Of a stretch of DNA of 64,000 nucleotides, positions 34,101 to 44,239 are shown in pieces. Where the stretch lies: positions 1 to 64,000 of the forward strand of contig JBAXIO010000015.1 in NCBI GenBank assembly GCA_037138335.1, in the 5' to 3' direction. The stretch is from CAIRDP01 sp037138335 (GTDB lineage Bacteria > Bacteroidota > Bacteroidia > Bacteroidales > FEN-979). The notes below the pieces were generated by a model. That model was not told the DNA's origin. It made no database searches and was given only the letters and a program-made list of their open reading frames with translations. A program made the translations under genes and the position numbers. Numbering within the stretch: the first letter of the stretch is position 1; the number at the start of each line of letters is the position of its first letter.

Positions 34101-35156
34101 ATGAAACGAAAGCTGGTATTTTTTGGCATAATCGGGGTGATCATCATACTGCTGCTGATCAGGATATTTTCAGGTTCCGGCAGTAAAAAGACCGAAGCGG
34201 CTGCGGCCTTAAAACCGGTCGTCCCTGTCGAAGTGTTTATCGCCCGCGATACTTCCATGGTATACCAGCTTTCGACCATAGGCTCTTTAAGGGCCAATGA
34301 AAGCGTGGAAATCGTAAGCGAGATCAGCAAAAAAGTCATTACGGTCCACTTTAAAGAAGGCTCATCGGTGAGCCGGGGGCAACTGCTTTTCAAGCTTGAT
34401 GATGCGGAAATCGTTGCGCGGATAAACAAGCTGACTATTGAGGAAAAGCTTGCAGCAACAAATGAAACCAGGCAAAAAGCACAGTTAGCCAAGGGCGGGA
34501 TCAGCCAGGAGCAATACGATGAAACCCAGAACCACCTGAACACCATCAGGGCTGAAATAGAGATTCTGAAGGTTGATCTCTCGAAAACTGAGATCAGGGC
34601 CCCGTTTGCAGGCAAGATAGGGGTAAGGAACGTCAGCGAAGGAGCGCTTGTCAACCCGAACATGGTTTTGGCCAGTCTCCAGGATGTGAGTAAAATAAAA
34701 ATTGATTTCTCAATTCCCGAGCGTTATGCCGGGGACCTTCACCAGGGTTCGGGGATTTCATTTACAACCGATTATTCAACCAAAGCCTATAAAGCGGTAA
34801 TTGAAGCCGTGGAACCCGATGTGGAAAAAAAGACCAGGACGATCTTATTGCGTGCTGTATGTGAAAACAGGGATGGCAGCCTGGTCCCGGGAGCTTCGGT
34901 GAGGGTTGAACTCAACCTGCTGGCCCTGGATAAAAAACTTTTCATTCCTACTGCAGCCCTTATCCCTACAGTGAAAGGATATGACGTTTACCTGATGAAA
35001 TCAGGCAAAGCGGCCCTCCAGCCTGTAACAACAGGGATCCGGAACAAGCTTTCGGTCCAGATAGTTGAAGGCCTGGCACTGGGTGATACCATCGTTGTGA
35101 CAAATCTTCTCAGAATAAAACCCGATTCCCCCCTGAAGCTGGTGAAACTGAATTAA
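34101..35156 (+). CDS. RND efflux periplasmic adaptor protein
   Basis: The 351-aa protein is anchored by an N-terminal helix (LVFFGIIGVIIILLLIRIF). Lipoyl-like halves (GSLRANESVEIVSEISKKVI and KTEIRAPFAGKIGVRNVSEG), a shortened helical hairpin and the beta-barrel (KIKIDFSIPERYAGDLHQGS) follow. The hairpin is short compared with AcrA. It is the first gene of a three-gene operon and lies one base before the pump gene. Confidence 0.9.
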   Translation: MKRKLVFFGIIGVIIILLLIRIFSGSGSKKTEAAAALKPVVPVEVFIARDTSMVYQLSTIGSLRANESVEIVSEISKKVITVHFKEGSSVSRGQLLFKLDDAEIVARINKLTIEEKLAATNETRQKAQLAKGGISQEQYDETQNHLNTIRAEIEILKVDLSKTEIRAPFAGKIGVRNVSEGALVNPNMVLASLQDVSKIKIDFSIPERYAGDLHQGSGISFTTDYSTKAYKAVIEAVEPDVEKKTRTILLRAVCENRDGSLVPGASVRVELNLLALDKKLFIPTAALIPTVKGYDVYLMKSGKAALQPVTTGIRNKLSVQIVEGLALGDTIVVTNLLRIKPDSPLKLVKLN

Positions 35157-35157
35157 T

Positions 35158-38100
35158 ATGAGTCTCTCATCCGTCAGTATTAAAAGGCCGGTCCTGGCAA
35201 TTGTATTCTCCCTGCTGATCGTTATTTTCGGACTGGTCAGCTATTCATACCTGGGGATAAGAGAATATCCTGCCATGGATCCCCCGATTGTTACGGTTAC
35301 CACCAATTATTCGGGGGCGAATGCCGAGATCATACAGGCCCAGATCACCGAACCTCTTGAAGATGCCATTAACGGTATTGAAGGGATCAGGGTGCTGTCG
35401 TCAATTTCCAATGACCAGACCAGCCTTATCACGGTTGAATTCAACCTAGGCAACGATATGGAAGCCGCAGCCAATGACGTGCGCGACAGGGTATCCAAAA
35501 CCATCAGCCAGCTCCCCAAGGATGTTGACCCGCCCATCGTTGAGAAGCTGAGCGCCAACACCAATGCGATCATTTTCATGGTCATCCGCTCATACCAGCA
35601 TAATATCATGGAGGTGAATGCCCTGATGGAAAACGTGATCAAGGAAAGGCTTCAGACTATCCCGGGGGTGGGCGACATCAAGATCTTCGGCGAAAAAAAA
35701 TATTCGATGAGGCTCTGGCTGGATCCTTATAAAATGGCATCCTGCGGCATCACCACCCTTGACATCCAGAAAGCCATAGCGAGGGAAAATATCGAGCTTC
35801 CTTCAGGACGTGTTGAAGGGAATATGACCGAGCTTACTATCCGAACCCTGGGCCTCATGCAAAGCCCCGAACAGTATAACAATATGATCATACGTCAGGA
35901 AGGCGGGAACATCATCCGCCTGAGCGACATCGGCACCGCAGAGCTGTATCCCCAGAACGACCGCTCAACCGTGATGATGGACCTGCTGCCTGTGCTGATC
36001 ATAGGTGTGGTGCCCCAGAACAACGCGAACAATGTGGCTATTGCCGATGAATTTTACCGGAGGATGGCGAAAATGAAAGATGAGATCCCGGCCGAATATT
36101 CTATCAGCATCGGTTATGATTTTACCAAATTCGAGAGAAAAGCCGTAAAGGAAGTCCGCCAGACCATCCTTCTTTCCCTTATCCTTGTGATCCTGATCAT
36201 CTTCTTTTTCCTCCGTGACTGGAGGTCGACCATTATACCCGTCGTTGCGATCCCGGTCTCGCTAATAGGGGCTTTTATCCTGATGGCCCTTTTCGGGCTT
36301 TCCATCAATGTGCTTACCCTGCTGGCGGTGGTCCTGGCGATCGGACTGGTATGCGACGATGCCATCATTGTGCTTGAAAATATCCACGCAAAAGTCAGCA
36401 AAGGCATGCACCCGCTTACAGCCGCCAACGAAGGGATGAACGAGATTTTCTTTGCGGTTATCTCAACGACCATAGTGCTGGCGGCTGTTTTCATACCGGT
36501 GATGTTCCTGCAGGGCCTGGTAGGCAGGCTTTTCAGGGAATTTGCGATCGTGGTTGCTGGTTCTGTGATGATATCAGCTTTCGTTGCCCTGACCCTTTCG
36601 CCAATGATGTGTTCCCGTATTTTGAAACCCCGGGACGACAGAAAACCAAACTGGCTCATCCGCACTACAGATCCCTTCTTTGAATACCTCAACAAGGCTT
36701 ACGTAAGTTCCCTGGAAAATTTCCTGAAACGCAGGTGGATGGCATTGCCCCTCTTCCTGGCCATTACCGCGCTGATCTATGTGTTTTACAAGTCCCTTCA
36801 TTCGGAACTGGCTCCTTTCGAGGACCGCAATAACATACGTATCCCTACTCTTGCACCTGAAGGTTCCACATATGAGTTCATGGATAAATACATGGCCAGG
36901 GTGGATAAATATTTCAGGGATTCGGTACCTGAGGTGTCAACCTATTTTTATATGATCTCGCCCAGTATGGGGGCAAGGGATAATCCGAACAAGGGCATGG
37001 AAATAGTTTACCTTCAGGATGCGGAAAAACGAAAACGCGGCCAGCATGAAATTTTCGTTAAAGCAGCCAGGGAACTTCAGCAGATCACGGGGATCCGCTG
37101 TTTCCCCTTCGAGCCGCCAACAATAGGCGACAGGTTCTCGGGCCAGCCGCTGCAGTATGTGCTGCAGGCGCCCAACCTTGTGATGCTCAAAGATGTATTG
37201 CCCCATTTTCTCGAGGAAGCCAGGAAACTGCCGATACTGCAATTTGTTGACGCCGATTTCAAGATCAACAAGCCTGAACTGAGGATCACGGTGAACCGCG
37301 ACAAAGCCTCGCTTCTGAATGTTTCTACCGAGGAAATAGCCCGTACACTGCAGCTCAGCCTGAGCGGGCAACGGTATGAATATTTTATTTTCGAGGGCAA
37401 GCAATACGAGATCATAGGCCAGCTTATGCCCAGGTTCCGCAATGATCCGGATGCATTAAAAGCACTCTATGTAAGGAGCATGAAAGGAGACCTTGTTCCC
37501 CTGGATAACCTCATCAGGGTTGAGGAAAATATCAATCCGGCCGCAATCTATTCGTATAACCGTTATATCTCGGCAACCATTTCGGCAGGCCTTACCCAGG
37601 GGGCGACCCTTGGCGACGGCATCAGAGAACTCGACAGGATAGCAAAGGAGATCCTTCCGCCGAATATAAAAACAAACCTCGCAGGGCAGAGCCGCGATTA
37701 CAGGGAAAGTTCATCAAGCCTTATTTTCGTATTTATTCTCGGGATCGTACTGATCTTCCTTATCCTTGCCGCCCAGTTCGAAAGTTTCGTCGACCCCTTC
37801 ATCATCCTGCTTACCGTCCCCCTTGCTATTGCAGGCGCCCTGTTCTCCCTCTGGTATTTCAAACAAACCCTTAATATTTTCAGCGAGATCGGGATCGTCA
37901 TGCTGATAGGCCTGGTCACTAAGAACGGCATCCTCATCGTCGAATTTGCCAACCAGCGAAAACAGGCCGGGCTGGCTAAACTCGGGGCGGTGCAGGCTGC
38001 GGCGGCATCGAGGTTCAGGCCCATACTCATGACCTCATCGGCCATGGTGCTGGGGATCCTGCCCATCGCCCTGAATATCGGGGCCTCTTCGGAAAGCCGG

Positions 38101-38208
38101 CAGTCTCTGGGGATTGCGGTTGTGGGCGGACTGATCTTCTCAACTTTCCTTACGCTCTTTATCATTCCTGCATTTTATACGTTCTTATCCCGGGATATAA
38201 AAAAATGA
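35158..38208 (+). CDS. RND (HAE1-type) efflux pump
   Basis: A 1016-aa inner-membrane transporter with 12 helices and two large periplasmic loops. The proton-relay residues are present: paired Asp in IGLVCDDAIIVLENIH (helix 4) and Lys in GLVTKNGILIVEFAN (helix 10). The start SIKRPVLAIVFSLLIVIFG and the end AFYTFLSRDIKK are usual. Substrates are hydrophobic or amphipathic drugs, solvents or lipids; the specific one is unknown. Its stop overlaps the TolC-like start by 4 bases. Confidence 0.93.
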   Translation: MSLSSVSIKRPVLAIVFSLLIVIFGLVSYSYLGIREYPAMDPPIVTVTTNYSGANAEIIQAQITEPLEDAINGIEGIRVLSSISNDQTSLITVEFNLGNDMEAAANDVRDRVSKTISQLPKDVDPPIVEKLSANTNAIIFMVIRSYQHNIMEVNALMENVIKERLQTIPGVGDIKIFGEKKYSMRLWLDPYKMASCGITTLDIQKAIARENIELPSGRVEGNMTELTIRTLGLMQSPEQYNNMIIRQEGGNIIRLSDIGTAELYPQNDRSTVMMDLLPVLIIGVVPQNNANNVAIADEFYRRMAKMKDEIPAEYSISIGYDFTKFERKAVKEVRQTILLSLILVILIIFFFLRDWRSTIIPVVAIPVSLIGAFILMALFGLSINVLTLLAVVLAIGLVCDDAIIVLENIHAKVSKGMHPLTAANEGMNEIFFAVISTTIVLAAVFIPVMFLQGLVGRLFREFAIVVAGSVMISAFVALTLSPMMCSRILKPRDDRKPNWLIRTTDPFFEYLNKAYVSSLENFLKRRWMALPLFLAITALIYVFYKSLHSELAPFEDRNNIRIPTLAPEGSTYEFMDKYMARVDKYFRDSVPEVSTYFYMISPSMGARDNPNKGMEIVYLQDAEKRKRGQHEIFVKAARELQQITGIRCFPFEPPTIGDRFSGQPLQYVLQAPNLVMLKDVLPHFLEEARKLPILQFVDADFKINKPELRITVNRDKASLLNVSTEEIARTLQLSLSGQRYEYFIFEGKQYEIIGQLMPRFRNDPDALKALYVRSMKGDLVPLDNLIRVEENINPAAIYSYNRYISATISAGLTQGATLGDGIRELDRIAKEILPPNIKTNLAGQSRDYRESSSSLIFVFILGIVLIFLILAAQFESFVDPFIILLTVPLAIAGALFSLWYFKQTLNIFSEIGIVMLIGLVTKNGILIVEFANQRKQAGLAKLGAVQAAAASRFRPILMTSSAMVLGILPIALNIGASSESRQSLGIAVVGGLIFSTFLTLFIIPAFYTFLSRDIKK

Positions 38209-39512
38209 GGAGAAAAATATTCATCATCGGGATTATTCTGATTTTCGGGGCATGCACAATGCAGGCCCAGGACCTCCTGACTATCGACCGGGCGATTGAA
38301 ATCGGGTTGTCAAATAATTACGGGATCAATATTGCCAAAAACTCACAGCAGATCTCCATTAACAATGCTACGCCTGGAAATGCAGGGATGCTGCCGAAAA
38401 TCGATGTGAATGCGGGCTATGCACATGGGCTGAGCAATGCAAAAGTCTCTAACCTGGCGGGCTACGAGCTTGAAAACTCAAAAGCGAACTCCGATCTTTT
38501 CACTGCAGGCATCAACCTGAACTGGACGGTCTTCGACGGGCTTAAGATGTTCATTACTTATGACAAGCTGAAAAAGCTCGAAGAGATTGGAGATCTTAAT
38601 GTGAAGATATCTGTTGAACGCACCCTGGCAAGGATCATGGCCGCTTATTATGAAATAATACGCCAGGAAAAGGAAACGGAGATCATGAAGGACCAGGTCG
38701 GGATCTCGGAGTTCAGGCTTGAACTGGCCAGGCTTAAATATGAGACAGGCAGCGGTTCAGAGCTTGAATACCTTAAAGCAAGGGTGGAACTGAATGCCGA
38801 TATAGCAAACCTTTCGAGCCAGAAGACCGTTTACATGAACTCCCTGGCTACCCTCAACGAACTGATGGCAAGGGATGTCACCTCTAAATTCACGGTAAAG
38901 GACACCATCCTTATCAATTACAAGCTGAACTATGATTCCTTAAGGGCCGGTATGCGCGAAGCTAACAGGAACCTGCTCCTGTACAACAGGAACGTAGATG
39001 TAAGCGCCCTGGATATGAAATCGGCCAGGTCTGTGCAATGGCCCACTATCGGCCTTACGACTGGCATAAATTACCTGAACAACCAGACTGAAGCGAACAT
39101 CGTCAACTACAACCGGAATTTCGGGGCTGTGGTGGGAGTTACGGCTTATATGAACATTTTCGACGGGCTTAACCTCCAGAGGGATTACCGGAATGCAAAA
39201 ATTTCCTACGCTTCTTCTGAACTGGAAGTGAAACAATTGGAAAACCAGCTCGAGGCCCACCTGCTAAGGATCTATAATGAATACCTGAACCAGCTGGAAC
39301 TTTTAACATTTGAAAAGGAAAATGTTACCCTGGCCGATAAAAATATGGATATTGCAAAGGAAAGTTTTGAAGTGGGGGCCATCTCCTCCCTTCAGCTGCG
39401 GGAGATCCAGAAGAACCTGCTCGACGCCAATACACGCCTTGTGGATGCGGAGTTCAGAACTAAACTGACCGAGACGGCACTGCTCCTGATCAGCGGTAAA
39501 TTGTTAAAGTAA
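38205..39512 (+). CDS. TolC-family outer-membrane efflux protein
   Basis: The 435-aa protein has a signal peptide (to MQAQD) and the duplicated OEP layout of long helices with beta segments (LTIDRAIEIGLSNNYGINIA, then LAADK-type repeats YETGSGSELEYLKARVEL and FEVGAISSLQLREIQKNL). It would form the trimeric exit duct for the RND pump encoded just before it. Confidence 0.9.
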   Translation: MRRKIFIIGIILIFGACTMQAQDLLTIDRAIEIGLSNNYGINIAKNSQQISINNATPGNAGMLPKIDVNAGYAHGLSNAKVSNLAGYELENSKANSDLFTAGINLNWTVFDGLKMFITYDKLKKLEEIGDLNVKISVERTLARIMAAYYEIIRQEKETEIMKDQVGISEFRLELARLKYETGSGSELEYLKARVELNADIANLSSQKTVYMNSLATLNELMARDVTSKFTVKDTILINYKLNYDSLRAGMREANRNLLLYNRNVDVSALDMKSARSVQWPTIGLTTGINYLNNQTEANIVNYNRNFGAVVGVTAYMNIFDGLNLQRDYRNAKISYASSELEVKQLENQLEAHLLRIYNEYLNQLELLTFEKENVTLADKNMDIAKESFEVGAISSLQLREIQKNLLDANTRLVDAEFRTKLTETALLLISGKLLK

Positions 39513-39579
39513 TTTGAAGGCGGATCAGGGATTAACAATGATCTGGCAAACAGGCAAATTCTTCAATTTTGACGGCGGA

Positions 39580-40425
39580 TCACTTTATCATAGTGGACCT
39601 TACCTGCTCGGCAATTGCGACTATTCCTGCCGCTTTGCTTTGTGGTATCGCTTTGCCTGATCCAAGCCCGTAATCGGTGAATATCGGTTTCAGCCTGGCC
39701 AGTTCATCAGCTACAGGCTTGATGTTCGAGTCATTGCTGTATTCAGCCAGGATCCTTGTGAGTTTGTCGAAGCTCTCTTTTTGCCTGAAAATGATCGAGG
39801 CGATCCCGCTGTTATCCTGTGCAGCCTGGCATAATGATGAGGCAATATACAAGCCCTCCACAAATGCCCCTGCAGCCACAAGAACTGCTACCTGGTTGCG
39901 GTTGTTCCTCCTCAGGAAATCGCCGGTTTCCCCGAAAAACCTTTTCACCAGGGCAACAAGGCTGTCACGGTTGTTTTTAACCAGCTCCACCCTGGCGGGC
40001 AGGGATTTGTCATAAACACCGGCAATGCCCAGGTCCCCGGCCAGCTTGCCGGTACAGAACAGGAATTTATCGGTTTCATCGGCCCTCTTATAAGTCGAAG
40101 AATAGGCCAGGTCGGCGTTGTAAATCCCCAGGTTCAGGGCTTTGGTCTTAGCGGTGAAATACCTGTTCACATTGGCGGGGTTATTGGTAAGGCTGAAAAG
40201 ATAAGGGGCCTTTGCTTCCTGGAGCAGCATGGAAACTTCAAACGGGGTTGGGAAACGGTTTAAAATATCCTGGGTCTCGGGCGACAGTATGATCTCCTGT
40301 TTAATAATGTCGGAACCTGATTCATCCGCCCCTGAAGGATTGTCACCCGAATTATTGCAGGCAGGCAGGATTGCCAGTGATAAAATCAAAAACCTGAATT
40401 GACGATTGACCCTGGAAATATTCAT
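39580..40425 (-). CDS. Lipoprotein of unknown function (281 aa)
   Basis: The signal peptide ends in the lipobox LPAC (Cys23), and a Ser/Asp-rich linker follows. The rest is mostly helical, with several conserved-looking blocks (TPFEVSMLLQEAKAPYLFSL, LNLGIYNADLAYSSTYKR, AVLVAAGAFVEGLYIASSLC). I recall similar lipoproteins in Bacteroidota, but no function. It converges on the RND operon and is 237 bases upstream of the hydrogenase start on the opposite strand. Confidence 0.65.
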   Translation of the reverse strand: MNISRVNRQFRFLILSLAILPACNNSGDNPSGADESGSDIIKQEIILSPETQDILNRFPTPFEVSMLLQEAKAPYLFSLTNNPANVNRYFTAKTKALNLGIYNADLAYSSTYKRADETDKFLFCTGKLAGDLGIAGVYDKSLPARVELVKNNRDSLVALVKRFFGETGDFLRRNNRNQVAVLVAAGAFVEGLYIASSLCQAAQDNSGIASIIFRQKESFDKLTRILAEYSNDSNIKPVADELARLKPIFTDYGLGSGKAIPQSKAAGIVAIAEQVRSTMIK

Positions 40426-40662
40426 ATGTCAGCGCTTGAATTTTAATGGCTTAAATTTAATTATTTTCCGGGGATTATTTGAGGGTTTCATTTAATTCTC
40501 CCCGATCCTGTTTTACTAATGAGCCGTAGGCGCCTGAAACATTGAGGTATTTTACCACTTAATTATTTTTATATAGACTTTATACAAATTAGCATTCAGG
40601 TATTGACATATACTAAATGTTTTATATTTTTAACATCAATAAATCTTTAAAGCCAGTCATTT

Positions 40663-41772
40663 ATGGAGAATCAGCGCCTTACATTTTATGAGGAACTCAA
40701 AGGGAAAGGGGTTTCCCGCCGTGATTTCCTCAAATTCTGCACTACCATGGCGGCCTTTTTAGGCTTAGAAGCCAGCGGTGTTGCCCAGATTGCAAAAGCT
40801 TTTGAAACCAAGCCACGGCTGCCGGTCATCTGGTTTCATTTTCAGGAATGTACATGTTGCAGCGAATCCTTTATAAGGGCATCGCATCCGATTGTTGCCG
40901 ATATCGTACTGGATAAAATTTCACTTGATTACCAGGAGACGCTGATGGCAGCTTCCGGGGCTCCGGCCGAAGAAGCTTACAAGGCAGTGATGGCTAAATT
41001 TCCCGGTGAATACATTGTAATGGTGGAAGGCTCCATCCCGACTGAGAATGAGGCGTACTGCTGCATAGGCGGACGAAGTGCGCTGCAGATCCTGCAGGAA
41101 GCTGTTAAAAATTGCAAGGCCGTTGTAGCCTGGGGCAACTGTGCTTCAGCCGGCTGCGTTCAGGCCGCAAGCCCGAATCCCACAGGCGCCAAACCTGTGC
41201 ATAAAGTGATCAGCGGCAAGCCCGTGATCAATGTCCAGGGCTGTCCTCCCATTGCCGACGTAATGGCCGGCGTGGTGGTTCACCTGTTGACTTTCGACCG
41301 TATCCCCCAGCTCGACGGGATGAATAGGCCCAAAGCATTCTATTCAAGAAGGGTGCACGACACCTGTTACCGCAGGGCCAATTTTGATGCCGGTTTGTTT
41401 GTCGAGTCATTCGACGATGACGGCGCCAAGAGAGGGTATTGCCTCTATAAAATGGGCTGCAAGGGTCCGGTTACCTACAACTCCTGCGGTATCATCAAAT
41501 GGAACGACAGCGTGAGCTATCCTATCCAATCGGGGCATCCCTGCATAGGTTGCGCCGAGGAAGGGTTCTGGGACAACGGTCCGTTCTACCAGCACCTCCC
41601 GGGTGTTGCAGGTTTTGGAATCGAAACTACAGCCGACAAGGTAGGACTGGGGCTGGGCATTGGAACGGCAGTAGGTATCGCCGCTCATGCCATTGTCACC
41701 AATGTGCGCAAGCATAAAGAGATAATCAATGAACCTGAGGAAGGTTCAGCAGTTGAAACCAAGAAAGAATAA
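40663..41772 (+). CDS. hyaA: [NiFe] hydrogenase small subunit, oxygen-tolerant type
   Basis: The 369-aa protein has a Tat signal (SRRDFLKF, then a helix to AKAF). The proximal cluster ligands are Cys63, Cys65 and Cys66 in ECTCCSES, Cys160 and Cys165 in GNCASAGC, and Cys194 in VQGCPP. These are the six cysteines of the [4Fe-3S] cluster of O2-tolerant group 1d enzymes, where standard enzymes have only four (CTGC). Medial and distal ligands follow (CYRRANFDAG, CLYKMGCKGP, NSCGIIKW, HPCIGC). A C-terminal membrane helix (about 327-348) anchors it. It passes electrons from H2 oxidation to the cytochrome b. Confidence 0.93.
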   Translation: MENQRLTFYEELKGKGVSRRDFLKFCTTMAAFLGLEASGVAQIAKAFETKPRLPVIWFHFQECTCCSESFIRASHPIVADIVLDKISLDYQETLMAASGAPAEEAYKAVMAKFPGEYIVMVEGSIPTENEAYCCIGGRSALQILQEAVKNCKAVVAWGNCASAGCVQAASPNPTGAKPVHKVISGKPVINVQGCPPIADVMAGVVVHLLTFDRIPQLDGMNRPKAFYSRRVHDTCYRRANFDAGLFVESFDDDGAKRGYCLYKMGCKGPVTYNSCGIIKWNDSVSYPIQSGHPCIGCAEEGFWDNGPFYQHLPGVAGFGIETTADKVGLGLGIGTAVGIAAHAIVTNVRKHKEIINEPEEGSAVETKKE

Positions 41773-41777
41773 GAGCC

Positions 41778-43496
41778 ATGGCAGACAGAATCGTAATAGA
41801 TCCCATCACCCGTATTGAAGGTCACCTGCGGGTTGAAATCGAAGTAAAAGATGGTAAGATAACCGACGCATACAGTGCCGGCACCATGGTGCGCGGCATC
41901 GAGACCATACTCAAGGGCCGCGACCCGCGTGATGCATGGGCCTTTGTAGGCCGTGTATGCGGTGTTTGTACATCCACGCATTCACTCACCTCGGTGAGGA
42001 CGGTTGAAAACGCCCTTGGGATTGCGGTACCTCCAAATGCCGAGCTTATCCGTAACCTCATGGCCAATGCCCTGTATATCCAGGACCATGTGGTCCATTT
42101 TTACCAGCTGCATGCCCTCGACTGGGTGGATGTGGTATCGGCGCTTAAAGCCAATCCTGCCGAAGCCTCAAAAATCGCCCAGAGCATTTCCCCCTGGCCG
42201 AAAAGTTCGGTCGGGTATTTCTCCGACATCCAGAAACGCTTTAAGAATTTCGTAGCCAGCGGACAGCTTGGCATTTTTGCCAACGGTTACTGGGGGCATA
42301 AAGCATACAAACTTCCGCCGGAAGTGAACCTTATTGCCGTGGCACATTATCTTGAAGCCCTTGAATGGCAAAAGGAACTGGTGAAAGTACATACGGTTTT
42401 CGGCGGGAAAAATCCTCACCCGAATTATCTCGTCGGCGGCGTTCCCTGCTCCATAAATATTGATGAAGCCAATGCCGTAAATGCCGAACGGCTTGCGTTT
42501 GTCGGCAAGCTTTTTGAAGATGCCAAAACCTTCGTTGACCAGGTTTATATTCCCGACCTTCTCGCTGTTGCTTCTTTCTATAAAGACTGGGGAGCCATTG
42601 GTGGAGGCCTCACGAATTACCTGGCTTTCGGCGATTTCCCGTCCAACGGGTATAATAATCCCGACAGTTTCAAGATGCCAAGGGGAGCCATACTCGGACG
42701 CGACCTGAGCAAGATCCATGAAGTTAAGGCTGAAGACCCGGAACAGATCCAGGAATACATCAACAATTCATGGTATGAATATTCGAAGGGGAATACGGCC
42801 GGACTGCATCCCTGGGATGGTGAGACCAAATTCAATTATACAGGCCCCAAACCCCCTTACGAACATCTTGATTTTTCAAAACAGTACAGCTGGGTGAAGA
42901 CCCCGCGCTGGAGAGGACATCCTATGGAAGTCGGTCCGCTTGCCAGGACACTTGTAGGATACGCCTCAGGCCGTGCCGATTATAAAGAGGTGGTTGAATT
43001 TGCCCTGAAAACACTGGATGTCCCTGTTGCCGCTTTATTCTCGACCCTGGGCCGCACCGCAGCAAGGGGACTCGAAACAAAGCTCACCTGCGGATGGGCT
43101 CTGGAATTCTACCAGCAGCTTCTCGCTAATATCAAGAACGGAGATTCACGTACACAGAATAATGTGAAATGGGATCCCGAAACCTGGCCGAAACAGGCAA
43201 AAGGTATTGGAATGGTTGAAGCTCCCCGCGGAGCCTTATCGCATTTCATCGTGATCGAAGATAAAAAGATAGCCAACTACCAGCTTGTAGTCCCCACTAC
43301 CTGGAATGCTTCGCCACGCGACGCAAAAGGACAACGGTCGGCATATGAGGAATCACTGATCGGCACACCGATCGCCGATCCCAAAAACCCGCTGGAAGTG
43401 CTGAGGACGATCCATTCTTTCGACCCCTGCCTTGCCTGCGCAGTGCACCTGTATGATGAAAACGGAACTACCATTCATGAGATGAAATCCTATTAA
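41778..43496 (+). CDS. hyaB: [NiFe] hydrogenase large subunit
   Basis: The 572-aa subunit carries the NiFe site: Cys61 and Cys64 in RVCGVCTSTHS, and Cys551 and Cys554 in DPCLACAVH. Maturation should cut after His557 and remove 15 residues. Other family blocks are RIEGHLRVE, GRDPRDAWAF and GHPMEVGPLAR. It oxidises H2 in the periplasm, exported with the Tat-bearing small subunit. It lies 5 bases after hyaA. Confidence 0.95.
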   Translation: MADRIVIDPITRIEGHLRVEIEVKDGKITDAYSAGTMVRGIETILKGRDPRDAWAFVGRVCGVCTSTHSLTSVRTVENALGIAVPPNAELIRNLMANALYIQDHVVHFYQLHALDWVDVVSALKANPAEASKIAQSISPWPKSSVGYFSDIQKRFKNFVASGQLGIFANGYWGHKAYKLPPEVNLIAVAHYLEALEWQKELVKVHTVFGGKNPHPNYLVGGVPCSINIDEANAVNAERLAFVGKLFEDAKTFVDQVYIPDLLAVASFYKDWGAIGGGLTNYLAFGDFPSNGYNNPDSFKMPRGAILGRDLSKIHEVKAEDPEQIQEYINNSWYEYSKGNTAGLHPWDGETKFNYTGPKPPYEHLDFSKQYSWVKTPRWRGHPMEVGPLARTLVGYASGRADYKEVVEFALKTLDVPVAALFSTLGRTAARGLETKLTCGWALEFYQQLLANIKNGDSRTQNNVKWDPETWPKQAKGIGMVEAPRGALSHFIVIEDKKIANYQLVVPTTWNASPRDAKGQRSAYEESLIGTPIADPKNPLEVLRTIHSFDPCLACAVHLYDENGTTIHEMKSY

Positions 43497-43499
43497 GCC

Positions 43500-44219
43500 A
43501 TGAGAAACCGTTCCGTCCCTCTGCGTGAAGTGCATGTTTGGGAGTTGCCTGTACGCCTCTACCATTGGATCAATGCACTTTGTATCGTATCACTCTGCAT
43601 CACCGGTTATATCATCGGTAACCCACCGGCCCTGATGAGGGGTACGGAAGCCTATTTCAATTACTGGATAGGAATAGTCCGTTTTATCCATTTTGTCACG
43701 GCTTTCCTGTTCTTCTTCAACTTCCTGTTCAGGATTTACTGGGGTTTCGTGGGAAATGAATTCTCGCGATGGTATAATTTCATACCCCTTAAACGCTGCC
43801 AGTGGAAGGAAATGCTCGAGGTCATCAAGGTGGATGTACTTCAGCTTACAAATAAAAAGATAGATTCGATAGGGCATAATTCCCTGGCCAGCTTCATCTA
43901 TTTCATTACCTTCCTGATCTTCCTTCTGCAATGCCTTACCGGCTTCGGGATGTATGCTGCCATGAGCAGCGCCTTCCTGCCGAAGATGTTTGCATGGGTG
44001 GTGCCATTTTTAGGAGGTGATATGCAGGTTCGCCAGATCCATCATCTGCTGATGTGGGGTTTCATCCTGTTTGCCATGGTGCATATGTACCTTGTTTTTT
44101 ATCATGACTATATCGAACGCAGGGGAGTTACTTCCTCCATGATCGGCGGATGGAAATTCATCGAAGAGGATGTGATCGAACGTCATGATAACCGGACCGA
44201 GGAATGTCCTAAGGACTGA
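43500..44219 (+). CDS. hyaC: Hydrogenase b-type cytochrome subunit
   Basis: The 239-aa protein has four membrane helices and the heme-ligand histidines of the HyaC/HupC family: VRLYHWINALCI, IVRFIHFVTAFLF, IRQIHHLLMWGF-like QIHHLLMWG and MVHMYLVFYHDY. It moves electrons from the small subunit to the quinone pool. It starts three bases after the hyaB stop codon. Confidence 0.92.
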   Translation: MRNRSVPLREVHVWELPVRLYHWINALCIVSLCITGYIIGNPPALMRGTEAYFNYWIGIVRFIHFVTAFLFFFNFLFRIYWGFVGNEFSRWYNFIPLKRCQWKEMLEVIKVDVLQLTNKKIDSIGHNSLASFIYFITFLIFLLQCLTGFGMYAAMSSAFLPKMFAWVVPFLGGDMQVRQIHHLLMWGFILFAMVHMYLVFYHDYIERRGVTSSMIGGWKFIEEDVIERHDNRTEECPKD

Positions 44220-44239
44220 CACACTCAAGTATATCTCAT

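Noticed and set aside
36114..36695. 193-codon minus-strand frame inside the RND pump gene
   Set aside because: Shadow of GC-richer coding sequence. The plus-strand pump is full length with intact motifs.
40561..40662. Promoter for the hydrogenase operon
   Set aside because: A TTG at 40603 and TATATTTT at 40623 are 17 bases apart, but the match to TAnnTTTG is poor, so no site is called.
42168..42719. Long frame on the minus strand inside the hydrogenase large subunit
   Set aside because: It is antisense to a well conserved gene and has no plausible start, domain or promoter.
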